DNA from: Albugo candida
Lineage: Eukaryota > Oomycota > Peronosporomycetes > Albuginales > Albuginaceae
Assembly (NCBI GenBank): GCA_905220665.1
Contig: CAJNAR010000008.1
Coordinates: forward strand, 186,001-250,000
Reading direction: 5' to 3'
Length of the DNA: 64,000 bases
This document shows, in pieces, positions 34,024 through 43,659 of this stretch. Position 1 is the stretch's first letter; each line of letters opens with the position of its first letter. The translations under genes were made by a program, and so were the position numbers. The notes under the pieces are model-generated. The model had not been told where the DNA came from and did not search any database. It saw only the letters and a list, made by a program, of their open reading frames with translations.

Positions 34024-35520
34024 TCAAAAGTTGCACTGGCACGTACTTAGTCGGCGTATCAAATCTACGAGCACATGGGACGCACGGTCATCGATAATAG
34101 ACCAATCGGACCGTTTGGAGTTTATAGGTGCCATGATGACAACCCTGTGCTCCTCGTCAAGACTTTGGACAGTCTGGTACAGAAGCAAACAACCATTGGC
34201 GTTGAGATCATGAACGAAATCTATATTCACTTGATTCAAATCGATTTGATGCTGATGTCGTAACAAATCTGGACTCAGATGCTTGGGACATTGCAATCGA
34301 AACTGTACCACATTGTCACTCATCTGGTACTTGTGTAAACGACCATCATTCTCGAAATATGTGGAACAGATTTCTCGATCATGTTGCGTTACGTTTGGAG
34401 TTTTCGTGAGTGTCGATTTCATTTGCTGCAAATGAGTTTCTTCATCCCACGAAACCGCATCTCGAGCTGCAATGACTGTCAGCTGCGACTTGGGCGTGCT
34501 CACCCACCGTCCACAGTTTTCCACATGAACGCGCTGTTTGCCACTTAGTTGAAGTACATAGCGATGTACTGGGTCCTCTGCGATGTATACTATACCTTTG
34601 ATGCGTAAGGTCCCAGGTGGCAGACAAGATTGTATCCAATCACGCAACGAGCTTAAATGGATCGGTTCAACTTGCTCGTTAGAAATCGATTGGAATTTCC
34701 CAGCCGTCTGAATCTGATTCCCCATCCTCGCCTTCTGATTCTGAATTTCTCCGAAAGAATCGACCGAACCAATATTCCAACGGAGTGTGACTTGCTCGTG
34801 GCTGACGGTATCGGATGCACGCTCGGAGGGGTGAATGTCTAGAATGTGAGGTAGATAAACGTTGCAAAATTTTGTCTCATACACTCGAGCGTTTGGAGCG
34901 TGCTCCAATACAACATTTCGTACTTGAGTAGAATCTTGAATCAGATCCACTTTATTCAGTAAAATAGCATCTGCGCACTGTAATTGTTTGATCAATATTT
35001 CATAATTGCTGTCCATAGAGTGGGTGAGCGCCTCCGCGTCGACGACGACGACCACAGTATCGAGTCGGGCGTGAGTCATCTTGCCAAATTTTTCTTGAAC
35101 GGCAACGATCAACGCCGTCGGATCTGCCGTCCCGCTGGTCTCTACGATCAGATAGTCGCAATTTCGGCAGTTGTAATGCACATCGGGGTATAGAGCGCTA
35201 AAAACAATGTCTTTTAGCGCGGGTGCAGCTTTTGTACCAGCTGGAAAAGCATACACCTTGGAATCAGATTCATTGCTGAATATATGATTCTGAGTCACAA
35301 GAAGTTCATCGACGTTGATTACTGCGAAATCGCTTACAGCAAACGCAATATTCAGATTACGACGATTGGAGAGAATGTGGCGTAATAAAGAAGTCTTTCC
35401 GGAGCCTAAGAAACCGCTCACTATGGTTACTGGAAGGGGTTTCGGCTTAGTGTTTCGTGCAACCAATTGCTGTTCAGAATGAAGGCAAATATTGACTCGT
35501 GTCACCGCTTCCGCACTCAT
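34024..35520 (-). CDS. COG0523/CobW-type GTPase lacking the CxCC metal motif
   Basis: 498 residues from the ATG at 35520. Walker A is GFLGSGKTS (residues 36-44), the switch region has INVDELLV, Walker B/G3 is VETSGTADP, and G4 is NKVD. These make it a G3E P-loop GTPase of the CobW/ZNG1/YjiA group, metal chaperones or insertases that work with zinc, cobalt or other metals. The defining GCxCC loop that normally follows the switch is replaced by FPAGTKAAPALKDI, with no cysteine, so metal handling must differ or be lost. The C-terminal CobW_C region is present but divergent. No organelle leader is obvious. Confidence 0.85.
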   Translation of the reverse strand: MSAEAVTRVNICLHSEQQLVARNTKPKPLPVTIVSGFLGSGKTSLLRHILSNRRNLNIAFAVSDFAVINVDELLVTQNHIFSNESDSKVYAFPAGTKAAPALKDIVFSALYPDVHYNCRNCDYLIVETSGTADPTALIVAVQEKFGKMTHARLDTVVVVVDAEALTHSMDSNYEILIKQLQCADAILLNKVDLIQDSTQVRNVVLEHAPNARVYETKFCNVYLPHILDIHPSERASDTVSHEQVTLRWNIGSVDSFGEIQNQKARMGNQIQTAGKFQSISNEQVEPIHLSSLRDWIQSCLPPGTLRIKGIVYIAEDPVHRYVLQLSGKQRVHVENCGRWVSTPKSQLTVIAARDAVSWDEETHLQQMKSTLTKTPNVTQHDREICSTYFENDGRLHKYQMSDNVVQFRLQCPKHLSPDLLRHQHQIDLNQVNIDFVHDLNANGCLLLYQTVQSLDEEHRVVIMAPINSKRSDWSIIDDRASHVLVDLIRRLSTCQCNF

Positions 35521-35684
35521 TACGAATACGTATTACTTTTGTAATATTTAAGCGGTGCTACTGTGGTTGGTGGCAAATGCGACAAACCGCAGTTCTCAGG
35601 TAAAACGTAGGCCAAAAAACGTTACATATTACGCAACCATAACATTCGCTAGCAACCATGCGGCGTATGAGCCAATCATGTACG

Positions 35685-36166
35685 CTAACGTCTATCAAAT
35701 AACGATCCGCTGTGGGTGCAAATAACCAAATATGCGTGAATTACTCCAGGAATCCATCTAAAGCAGAAGGTTATGTACAAATGCTAACACACTTCCACAA
35801 AACCATAACGTACCCGAGAATAGTTAGTAGAAGATTGATCACCAACGTTTTATTGCATCCACTTTGAAGAAAAACGGCTAATGGTGGGAATAAAAACGCG
35901 CAGAATAACAACACAATTTTAAAACAGCAAATATCGCCCGTGCTAACTCGTTTTCGCTTTGTCGCATCGGTATGTTGATAGTAATGAGGTAATGTTCTTG
36001 GCGTCCCATCAGTGCCTTCGTGTCGGGGACTTTCGTCCCACCCCTGCGCTGTTGAGGTGTGCGAGACTGCTGGATCAGTGCGCTTGATACCAGTGTGCCC
36101 ACCGACTGCGTGCGCAGCGATTCGAACTTGCTCGCTCCCTGGAACCTCCACTTGGTAACTCGGCAT
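35685..36166 (-). CDS. PMP3/UPF0057 membrane protein with long N-terminal extension
   Basis: Exon 1 at 36166..35814 and exon 2 at 35757..35685, separated by a 56 bp intron (GTACGT...TTTAG), encode about 141 residues. The C-terminal 55 residues are a PMP3 domain: FLFPPLAVFLQSGCNKTLVI, then LLLTILGWIPGVIHAYLVI. Unspliced, the second TM helix is lost. PMP3 proteins are small two-helix plasma-membrane proteins that affect membrane potential and cation tolerance. Most have about 55 residues; this one carries a hydrophilic N-terminal extension of about 80. The start is set at the ATG at 36166 just after a TATAAA-like site; the longer frame to 36247 begins with GTG. Confidence 0.85.
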
Positions 36167-36253
36167 CTGAGTGGTTTTATAAATCAAAGAGTCGCAGTGT
36201 CTCAGCACAAAAGATTTCGTATTACAGGTTAGGGCATACACTTTCACTTAAAG

Positions 36254-36487
36254 CTAACGAGCAATCAAAATGTAAACCGCATGAATAATTCCTGGAATGT
36301 AGCTACAATAAGGACACTGTTAGAGAATGTAAATTCTTAACAGAATTTGGATGAAAACGTACCCCAGGAGGGTAAGTAGGATATTGATGCACAAATCTTT
36401 ACCACATCCACACTGAAAAAAAACACCCAGAGGTGGTAGGATGACAGAGCACACCAATCGCGGAATATCTCCACATGTTACTGCCAT
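36254..36487 (-). CDS. PMP3/UPF0057 small membrane protein
   Basis: Exon 1 at 36487..36363 and exon 2 at 36302..36254 join across a 60 bp intron (GTACGT...TTGTAG) into a 57-residue protein. It opens MAVTCGDIPRLVCSVILPPL, continues GVFFQCGCGKDLCI, and ends in YIPGIIHAVYILIAR. This is the full canonical PMP3 length and pattern (PPLGVF..CGC...NI.L...GYIPGI.HA). The gene sits 87 bp upstream of the other PMP3 gene on the same strand, and the intron is at the same codon, so they arose by tandem duplication. Confidence 0.9.
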
Positions 36488-36883
36488 TTTTGATGATCTT
36501 GTTTGTTTGCTGCTTATTCAACAATGTCCGTACATTAGGTGGGTTCGAGATAGTCGATTAAAGCTATGTTTTGATTGGGTGTAAAGTAAAGCCTTTGTGT
36601 CAGACGGAGTAAGGTTAGTTCGTACCTTCTGGAAGACGCACATACCGTTACTTACCCGAGAAAAAGTCACCGGTAAGATATGTAGGACGATTAGGGCGAG
36701 GTGTGTATTGTATAGTATACAGCTTAATTAGGTAGAGGGAAGAAAATAAACGAGTTACTTTTACATTCTCAAAAGCCCAAGAGAAGAAGAAAATTTGACT
36801 CTACCCCGCTTTTACGAAGTTCATTTTCCATCAAATCAAACTACGACAAATCGACCACACAGACTCCGATTCGTATCAGACAA

Positions 36884-37369
36884 ATGCAGCAAGAACAGGA
36901 AAGCGCTAAACTTTGTGTAAACGGCTGTGGGTTCTTTGGTTCTCCCGCTACGAGCGATATGTGTTCCGTATGCTGGAAGAAGACGATGTCACGACGACAA
37001 ATGGAAACGATGCCGCGGTCCCCTTCTAAACGATCAAAGAATTCAGCCGAGTCCGTATCGACCGAAATTGTGGAAACGACGTTTGAGACTTTGGAGCAAA
37101 TACCTTGCGAGGAAGGCGTACTTGGTGAAACCAACACTGTATCGAGCGACATTGTAAAGCTAGTTCAAAAGAACAAGAATCGATGCTGGGAATGTAAAAA
37201 GAAAGTCGGTCTTGCTGCGATGGAATGTCGTTGTGGGTATGTGTTTTGTAACTCACATCGATATGCAGATCAGCATCAGTGTTCCTTCGACTATAAAGCA
37301 GCCGATCGCGCAGAATTGGCTCGTCGGAATCCCGGCGGCGGGCAATTTGTCAAGTTTGAGAAACTTTAA
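36884..37369 (+). CDS. A20/AN1 zinc-finger stress-associated protein
   Basis: 161 residues. An A20 finger lies near the N-terminus (C11, C15, C27, C30, with the GFFGSPAT loop), and an AN1 finger at about residues 101-133 (C101, C104, C115, C117, C122, H125, H131, C133). The linker is Ser/Thr-rich. This is the layout of plant SAP and animal ZFAND5/6 proteins, which bind ubiquitin through A20 and modulate stress responses and proteasome traffic. All metal ligands are present. Confidence 0.95.
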   Translation: MQQEQESAKLCVNGCGFFGSPATSDMCSVCWKKTMSRRQMETMPRSPSKRSKNSAESVSTEIVETTFETLEQIPCEEGVLGETNTVSSDIVKLVQKNKNRCWECKKKVGLAAMECRCGYVFCNSHRYADQHQCSFDYKAADRAELARRNPGGGQFVKFEKL

Positions 37370-37507
37370 GTAAGGTTGTAGGAAGGTGCGCTAACAAATT
37401 CAAATTGATTTTTTTACGCACGTCGCGCAAATACTACCGGTACTACCGGTGCGCCAAGTGAATGACGTTTCAAGACATTCATTCAAGCACGCGATACTCT
37501 TATATAA

Positions 37508-39238
37508 ATGGAAAGAAGTGTGGCACCGTCGCTTTCCACCACACAAGAAAACGGTTTTTTAGACTCCGTTGTTCCCGGACATACCTTACTTCACTCACAT
37601 TCATTCGACATTGCTCCGTGTGACTCACACCTCACGCGAGACCGGATTTCACCTTCATGCAACATGAAATCCGCGTCTAAAACGGGAAGCAGTCACCTCA
37701 GCAGTTGTTGCTGCAATGAAAATTGCGGCTCAGCAATATATACCGATAGTCTTCCTCCACGAAGGAGTCTCAGCCTTCAATTTTCCTCAAATGATGGCTC
37801 ACAGCCAGTGTATCAGGCAAAAGTGCCATCCAACAAAACAGAGGTCGTTGAAATTGTAGCAGAACAAAGCTGGCTGATCACAAAACTATCATTTCAATTG
37901 CTTTGGGCGTTGCGTATGTCCAGCCGATGGATCATTTGCTTCCTTCGTCTTGTTTTTTTTGTCATTTGCCTCCTACCAGCTTTCCTCAAAATCCTCCATT
38001 ACCTCATCACCAGCCCTCACGTCTATTTAAACCTCATATACGGTTTGGAAGGTCGTAACCTCCTCGACGTGTATATTGTTCCAACCGATGATCCGGTCGT
38101 GCATGCAGCCAGCGAAGCCGCTGTTCAAAAGATCCGTCGAAAGCGATCCGAGTCCACCGACCCGCCACCATCTCAATCAACTGGTCAAAGTAAGTACGCA
38201 TCATTGCCAAAGCATCCTGTGGTCGTCCTCTTCTCGGGAGGTGCGTGGATCATCGGTTATAAAGGCTGGGGCGCACTTATCGGCAAGGTTTTATCTCGTT
38301 ACGGCGTCGTTGTCGTAACCCCAGACTATCGTAACTTTCCTCAAGGAACATTGCCTCAAATGATCGATGATGTCACACTCGCAATGCAGTGGGTCTTTGA
38401 TAACATTCAACGTTTTGGTGGCGACCCAGAAAATGTCACTGTGATGGGACAATCTGCTGGGGCACATTTAGCAATGTGCGCAATGCTGGAGCGGCTCGAA
38501 GTGCAACGTATGCGTGCGAAAACATGCACTACCGCCATGTTAGTGTCACAATCGATACAATCGGACGTAAGCAGCGGCCATCGATCGCCGAATCGATCCG
38601 TCCTGCATCATTGCACCACAAACGTACCACAAGCTGTGATTCGATGGGAACTGTCCCAAATTCGGAGCTTTATTGGCGTATCAGGAGCATACAACATCGG
38701 CGCTTGCTTAGAACCGTTCCATCGTCACGGGTTCGATAAGAGATTGGTGGAACGTATAATGGATCATCGTAGCGAGCATTACTCGCCAACACTTCGTTTT
38801 CAAAAACTCTACAATCAGCAAATTGTGTGTCTGACATCAAAGGAGTGCGAAATGGGCATTGAAAGCGATGTGGAAATTGAAGTTTCTGAAGTTGGAGAGG
38901 AAATAGAACCAACACTCCAACTTTATTTTCCGCCTTGTTTTTTGTTCCATGGAACGAAAGATAAGACTGTGCATTGGATTTCCACCAAACAACTTGCACA
39001 ATCACTTAAGTCATGTGGTGTGATGGTGGAAACAAAATACTTTAGGGGGAAAACGCATACGGATCCAATTGTTGAAGATCCAATTGTCGGAGATGATTTT
39101 TTGCTCGAATTCGTCATGCGGATTTTGAGAGAGCATACAAGAGGTGGTAGTGTCGACGCCGAAGGATTTTTGAAGCCATCCGAACGATACTACCCCGCGT
39201 GGCTCATTCGACTTGCCCGCTACTTGAATCCTTTCTAA
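37508..39238 (+). CDS. Isoprenylcysteine methylesterase-like alpha/beta hydrolase
   Basis: 576 residues. A Ser/Cys-rich N-terminal 115 residues precedes a hydrophobic block at about 138-165 (WIICFLRLVFFVICLLPAF), a likely membrane anchor. The hydrolase domain follows, with the oxyanion-type motif GGAWIIGYKGWG (about 242), DYRNFPQGT, the nucleophile elbow GQSAGA (Ser316), an acid in GTKDKT (Asp485) and the catalytic His in GKTHTD (His517). This is the pattern of plant ICME, which removes the methyl ester from prenylated C-terminal cysteines at the ER/Golgi. Several Arg/Ser-rich insertions make it longer than the plant enzyme (about 430). A TATATAA box lies immediately before the ATG. Confidence 0.85.
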   Translation: MERSVAPSLSTTQENGFLDSVVPGHTLLHSHSFDIAPCDSHLTRDRISPSCNMKSASKTGSSHLSSCCCNENCGSAIYTDSLPPRRSLSLQFSSNDGSQPVYQAKVPSNKTEVVEIVAEQSWLITKLSFQLLWALRMSSRWIICFLRLVFFVICLLPAFLKILHYLITSPHVYLNLIYGLEGRNLLDVYIVPTDDPVVHAASEAAVQKIRRKRSESTDPPPSQSTGQSKYASLPKHPVVVLFSGGAWIIGYKGWGALIGKVLSRYGVVVVTPDYRNFPQGTLPQMIDDVTLAMQWVFDNIQRFGGDPENVTVMGQSAGAHLAMCAMLERLEVQRMRAKTCTTAMLVSQSIQSDVSSGHRSPNRSVLHHCTTNVPQAVIRWELSQIRSFIGVSGAYNIGACLEPFHRHGFDKRLVERIMDHRSEHYSPTLRFQKLYNQQIVCLTSKECEMGIESDVEIEVSEVGEEIEPTLQLYFPPCFLFHGTKDKTVHWISTKQLAQSLKSCGVMVETKYFRGKTHTDPIVEDPIVGDDFLLEFVMRILREHTRGGSVDAEGFLKPSERYYPAWLIRLARYLNPF

Positions 39239-39407
39239 CGGAAAACAATGTTGAGACGGGAGTAATACGTACCGATTTTTTGGTCTTGGACTGCCTAAAT
39301 GATTGTGAATACACATATTTGACTACTACTTATATTATGCGATGGACGCAATTTGTTCAGATCCAATAATTCATATAATGTAATATAAGCATGTTTATGT
39401 TTTGAAA

Positions 39408-42400
39408 TTATCGTTTTTGATGATTAATGAATTGTAATGCAAGCAACGCGAAAAGACGGAAAATGCCAATGAATATGATTAAGTATCCAAAGTACGCACC
39501 AACGTTTTCGTACGACATATTGAAAACCTCCTGCACATACTCTTTCGCAGTGATAGTCCCAAGAACTGGAGGTGTATTCTCCACAATCTGACACCCGAAA
39601 TCGGATGGTTTTTTGCATTTCCCAAACACCGTCGATACAACAATGGATAAGGCGTAGCGATATGGTACAATATGGTACAGCCACCTGTATCCTGATGGGA
39701 CAGAGTTTCCCGGTGGACTAAATCCCATAAATAAAAAGCAAATCGTATTGAAAAGTGTTCCCAGCAATGCAGCCACCGCCACACTTGGTAATGCGTACGC
39801 GAAGAATTGACCAATATACGAAGATAACAGCACATGACATGTAACTGCAAGCCAAAACACAACGCCGGAAGCAAAACCTTGAAGTCCAACCATTGGATAA
39901 AATATAAGGGTAAAAACCAATGTACTGAATAGCACATGCGGAATTTCAGCCACTGTTGAGCCAACAAAGTACCATACCGCGCTGTATGTTTGTGATGCTC
40001 GTTCTCGATAAAAGGAGTTCCGTTCGGATATGGCGATTGGAAGTACACTGTTGAATGATACGACTCCCGCAAACACCGTAGCCATATACAGCATACCCAA
40101 CGCGGAATTGACTTGTTGATATGTTCGATAATTGGAAGATACAAAAATCAACCCAAATAGAAGTGCCAAGATAATGAAAACGATAATTCGGGTCAAGTTG
40201 TACGATGGTGTCCTCCAATACAAGACCAAAAAGCGATGTGTGACATATACACATTGGGTCCATTGGTTCGATGCTTGGTGACTGGAATACTGCAAATCTT
40301 GTCCAGACGTAGGTATGGCCGCCTTGTCCAGTTCTACATCCATCAACTTCTTCAACTCACTCGTTTTAAACTCTTCTACAATTCCACTTTGATTATGTAC
40401 GTCATGACCAACACCCGCACCGATACATTCCAACATCCAAGTGGCGGGATTATAACCTTCTGTGATTGGTGGAATTCCGGGAATTGCTTCAAAATACTCA
40501 ATCAGATCACGACATGAGTCGCCCAATGGTCCAAAGTATACCGTTTCTCCACCACGTTTCAATAGTAACAAATTATCGAATATGCTAAAAACTTCGTAAG
40601 AAGGTTGATGTATAGTACACACAACAGTCCGACCGGAATCTGCCACTTTACGAACTCCATCCATAATCAATTTAGCGGACCGCGCATCTAATCCGCTGGT
40701 TGGTTCATCCAGAAATAGAACGCTCGGTTGTGCTGCTAGTTCCACTCCTATCGTTAGACGCTTCATTTCCTCCATAGAACTCCCACGGATAATTTGATCA
40801 GCAATGGGATTCAAATTAAGCAGATCCAAACACTCTGCGACTGAGTCTAGCTTTTTGTTTTTTGGAATACTAGCTTTTTGTCTCAGCATGGTGCTAAATG
40901 TCAAAGCTTCACGAAAAGTACTTGCTTCAGAATGAATGTCCATCTGTTCGCAGTATCCCGTTGCACGGCGAATGGCTAAATCAGTAGCAACATGCCCATT
41001 GAGTAAAATCTCACCCTTGATGCGCCCACCCGTTTTTCGACCTGCAATCACATCCATCAGCGTGGTCTTACCCGCGCCTGATGAACCCATAAGTGCGGTC
41101 ATTGTACCAGGTAGAGCAAACCCTGACACTCCCTTGAGTAAATCTAACCATTCTTTCGGCCTCTTGGGGTCGGGAACCGTATACCATAAATTACGAAATA
41201 CTAGTGACACAGGGATAAAATGCTTCTCAGATCCAGACCCACCCGAATGATCTGCCGACCCACTTGGTTGAGCCTTTGGTGTTTGTGCCACTTGGTAGAC
41301 ATCAAGCTCAACATGTTCCTTTTTGTCGACCTCTAATCTGATATTGATCGGTTCGGGTACCCGTACGTATTCTAAACAAACCCACGAAAACCACATAAAC
41401 CCGGCATACACCACAAGCAAAAACGCAATGGCCCAATAGATCCAAAAAGTGTCTTTCGGGACATCAAACAGCTCCAGTGAATATTCGCTAAAATTACGTC
41501 CATACAAAGTGCAATAATCAATGCCACTGTACACACATACATGAAATGATGCGTCACTGTACTGAAGAACTGCTAGCCCACGTAAAGCCCACGCGATCGG
41601 ATTCAGCCAATACAACCAGATTAGATATTTGGGCATGCTGTTTCTCAATATTACAAATCCCGCAAACAGAATGAATATCAAAATGGAAACCATAGAAAGC
41701 GGTTTGGCGACACTCAAGTTGGGTGCAGCCATCGAGAGAAAGAAAAACCAAGCCGCAAACGCCATATTTGCCAGAAATAAAATCACCAAAAAGAGAATAA
41801 AATCTCTTGCGGAAGGAAACAAACCGCCCATCCAATAGAAAACTGTTCCAAATACAATCGATTCCAATAACGCCAAAGGGAATTGACTCGCAGAATTGGA
41901 TAAGACAAAAGCACTCGTTCGATAAAAATTAGCATCACGTTGTTTATAAAAAATCTCCCGTGAGGCAGTGTACGTGGCAATCTGAGTCGCTTGACCTAAT
42001 GCTAGGAACAAAAGGCCGCTAAATAAAAATCCCATCACCAATTGAATGGCTGCGGGATCCAAATGTATGTATGCTGACCCATAGATGAGCGCCATCATAA
42101 TGACCATAACCGATCGACCGCGCAGAAAAGCTTTATTTCGAAATGTCAACATCCATTGACGGCGTATAAGTGTCACCAGATTCTCTCTGAAAGTTTGCTG
42201 GAATTCCGGCATCTTACTCATATCTTCCTTCGCAACCCGCGCCAAATGTTCTGAGACCGGCGCGTTCAGATCAGACGTGATTTTTTTGTAGTATTCTGAT
42301 TCTTCAAATAATTCAGCAAATTGAGCCGGCGTTCGAGGCACACCATCATGTAATTCATATTCTCGTTGCTGTTGCGTCCCAAGATCTAATAAGAAATCTG

Positions 42401-43454
42401 CTGGATCACGATGCGGTGGAGATCGAAATCCTAGTTTTTCAAAGTACTCAATTGCTTCGACTCGTGGTCCTTGATACATCACATGCGAGTCGTTTAGAAG
42501 AATCAGATTGTCAAATAGGTCAAAAACTTGCGGTGGAGGTTGTAACAATGCAATCATAACAGTTCTAGACATTGTCCGTGCCAAACTTGACTGATATTTG
42601 ATGATATCGTACGTGGAAGCACTGTCAAGCCCGGTGCTGATTTCATCCATCAGGTACACGTTCTTTAGACCAAACTGCATCTCACCCATGGTCACGCGCT
42701 TCCGCTCGCCACCGGAGACACCGCGAAGCATCGCATTACCGACTATTGTGTCCTGACAATTTCCAAGTCCCAACTGATTGATCACTAGTTCCGGCATGTG
42801 AGTGGCGACATATTGTAAAATCTCTCTAGCGGTATTATTTTGTTCGTCCGTGCCATTGCTGATACGACTTCCCGTCTGCTTGACAATGTTCGAGTCACAG
42901 AACGCATGAGCAAAGTCAAACGTTTCCTTAACGGTTAACGTTGGAAAATGTTTATCGCTTTGTGTGACATAGGACGCAAATTGAGGCATTTGTTTGCGTA
43001 GTTTACTGTGTTCCACACCATTATAAGTCACTGTGCCCGTGAGTTGCATGTTTTTGGTGGTTTCAAATCGTCCACTTAGATACTTCATCAACGTTGATTT
43101 CCCGGATCCTGGCTGCCCAAGAAGTAGGGTCATTGTACCAGGACGAAAAACGCCGTTGAAATCTGATAAAATGCGCTTATGGTACGCTTGGCGCTTCACG
43201 CAAAGCAGCATCATGAGTCTCTGCTTTACGACATTCCATAATGTTGGAAGTTCGGGTGTCGTGTCAGGTCGAATATTCAGATCGGCTCCGATTGATAAAT
43301 GCTCAACACGTATTTCTATTTGAGGAAGCGCGCGGCCGAAAGCGCTCTCCAACTGCTTGACGAAGAATTTATGGCGCTCTCCGTGCTCCCAATCGGCCCA
43401 TTTTTTTGAACCGTCTGGTGGTGAGTGATTGATTTCCTCGGAACAGGCAATCAT
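39408..43454 (-). CDS. Full-size ABCG (PDR-type) transporter
   Basis: 1348 residues in one exon, ordered NBD1-TMD1-NBD2-TMD2. NBD1 has Walker A GQPGSGKST (113-121), signature VSGGERKR (246-253) and Walker B VYLMDE (266-271). NBD2 has Walker A GSSGAGKTT at about 793, a degenerate signature (SSMEEMKRLTIG in place of LSGGQ) and Walker B VLFLDEPTSGLD. Each TMD shows about six helices. PDR transporters export hydrophobic drugs, lipids and plant antimicrobial compounds from the plasma membrane; in plant-infecting oomycetes they are a large family. The length agrees with oomycete PDRs. The next gene on the left converges with it, 170 bp apart. Confidence 0.95.
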   Translation of the reverse strand: MIACSEEINHSPPDGSKKWADWEHGERHKFFVKQLESAFGRALPQIEIRVEHLSIGADLNIRPDTTPELPTLWNVVKQRLMMLLCVKRQAYHKRILSDFNGVFRPGTMTLLLGQPGSGKSTLMKYLSGRFETTKNMQLTGTVTYNGVEHSKLRKQMPQFASYVTQSDKHFPTLTVKETFDFAHAFCDSNIVKQTGSRISNGTDEQNNTAREILQYVATHMPELVINQLGLGNCQDTIVGNAMLRGVSGGERKRVTMGEMQFGLKNVYLMDEISTGLDSASTYDIIKYQSSLARTMSRTVMIALLQPPPQVFDLFDNLILLNDSHVMYQGPRVEAIEYFEKLGFRSPPHRDPADFLLDLGTQQQREYELHDGVPRTPAQFAELFEESEYYKKITSDLNAPVSEHLARVAKEDMSKMPEFQQTFRENLVTLIRRQWMLTFRNKAFLRGRSVMVIMMALIYGSAYIHLDPAAIQLVMGFLFSGLLFLALGQATQIATYTASREIFYKQRDANFYRTSAFVLSNSASQFPLALLESIVFGTVFYWMGGLFPSARDFILFLVILFLANMAFAAWFFFLSMAAPNLSVAKPLSMVSILIFILFAGFVILRNSMPKYLIWLYWLNPIAWALRGLAVLQYSDASFHVCVYSGIDYCTLYGRNFSEYSLELFDVPKDTFWIYWAIAFLLVVYAGFMWFSWVCLEYVRVPEPINIRLEVDKKEHVELDVYQVAQTPKAQPSGSADHSGGSGSEKHFIPVSLVFRNLWYTVPDPKRPKEWLDLLKGVSGFALPGTMTALMGSSGAGKTTLMDVIAGRKTGGRIKGEILLNGHVATDLAIRRATGYCEQMDIHSEASTFREALTFSTMLRQKASIPKNKKLDSVAECLDLLNLNPIADQIIRGSSMEEMKRLTIGVELAAQPSVLFLDEPTSGLDARSAKLIMDGVRKVADSGRTVVCTIHQPSYEVFSIFDNLLLLKRGGETVYFGPLGDSCRDLIEYFEAIPGIPPITEGYNPATWMLECIGAGVGHDVHNQSGIVEEFKTSELKKLMDVELDKAAIPTSGQDLQYSSHQASNQWTQCVYVTHRFLVLYWRTPSYNLTRIIVFIILALLFGLIFVSSNYRTYQQVNSALGMLYMATVFAGVVSFNSVLPIAISERNSFYRERASQTYSAVWYFVGSTVAEIPHVLFSTLVFTLIFYPMVGLQGFASGVVFWLAVTCHVLLSSYIGQFFAYALPSVAVAALLGTLFNTICFLFMGFSPPGNSVPSGYRWLYHIVPYRYALSIVVSTVFGKCKKPSDFGCQIVENTPPVLGTITAKEYVQEVFNMSYENVGAYFGYLIIFIGIFRLFALLALQFINHQKR

Positions 43455-43659
43455 AAGAGGAAAAGAAAAAGTAAAATTGAAAGTGATTAACCGCTTTGGT
43501 CGTGCGACTAAAAAAACAATTGGAAAAGACCGTTACAATTGGAAAAGTCCGTTTCACGTCGTAAGAACAGTAAACGATAGACTTGATTCTATAAAAGTCA
43601 GAAAATGGGAAAGATTGATTAGTCAATGTTCAATATCCACTTTGTATAATATATCTTAG

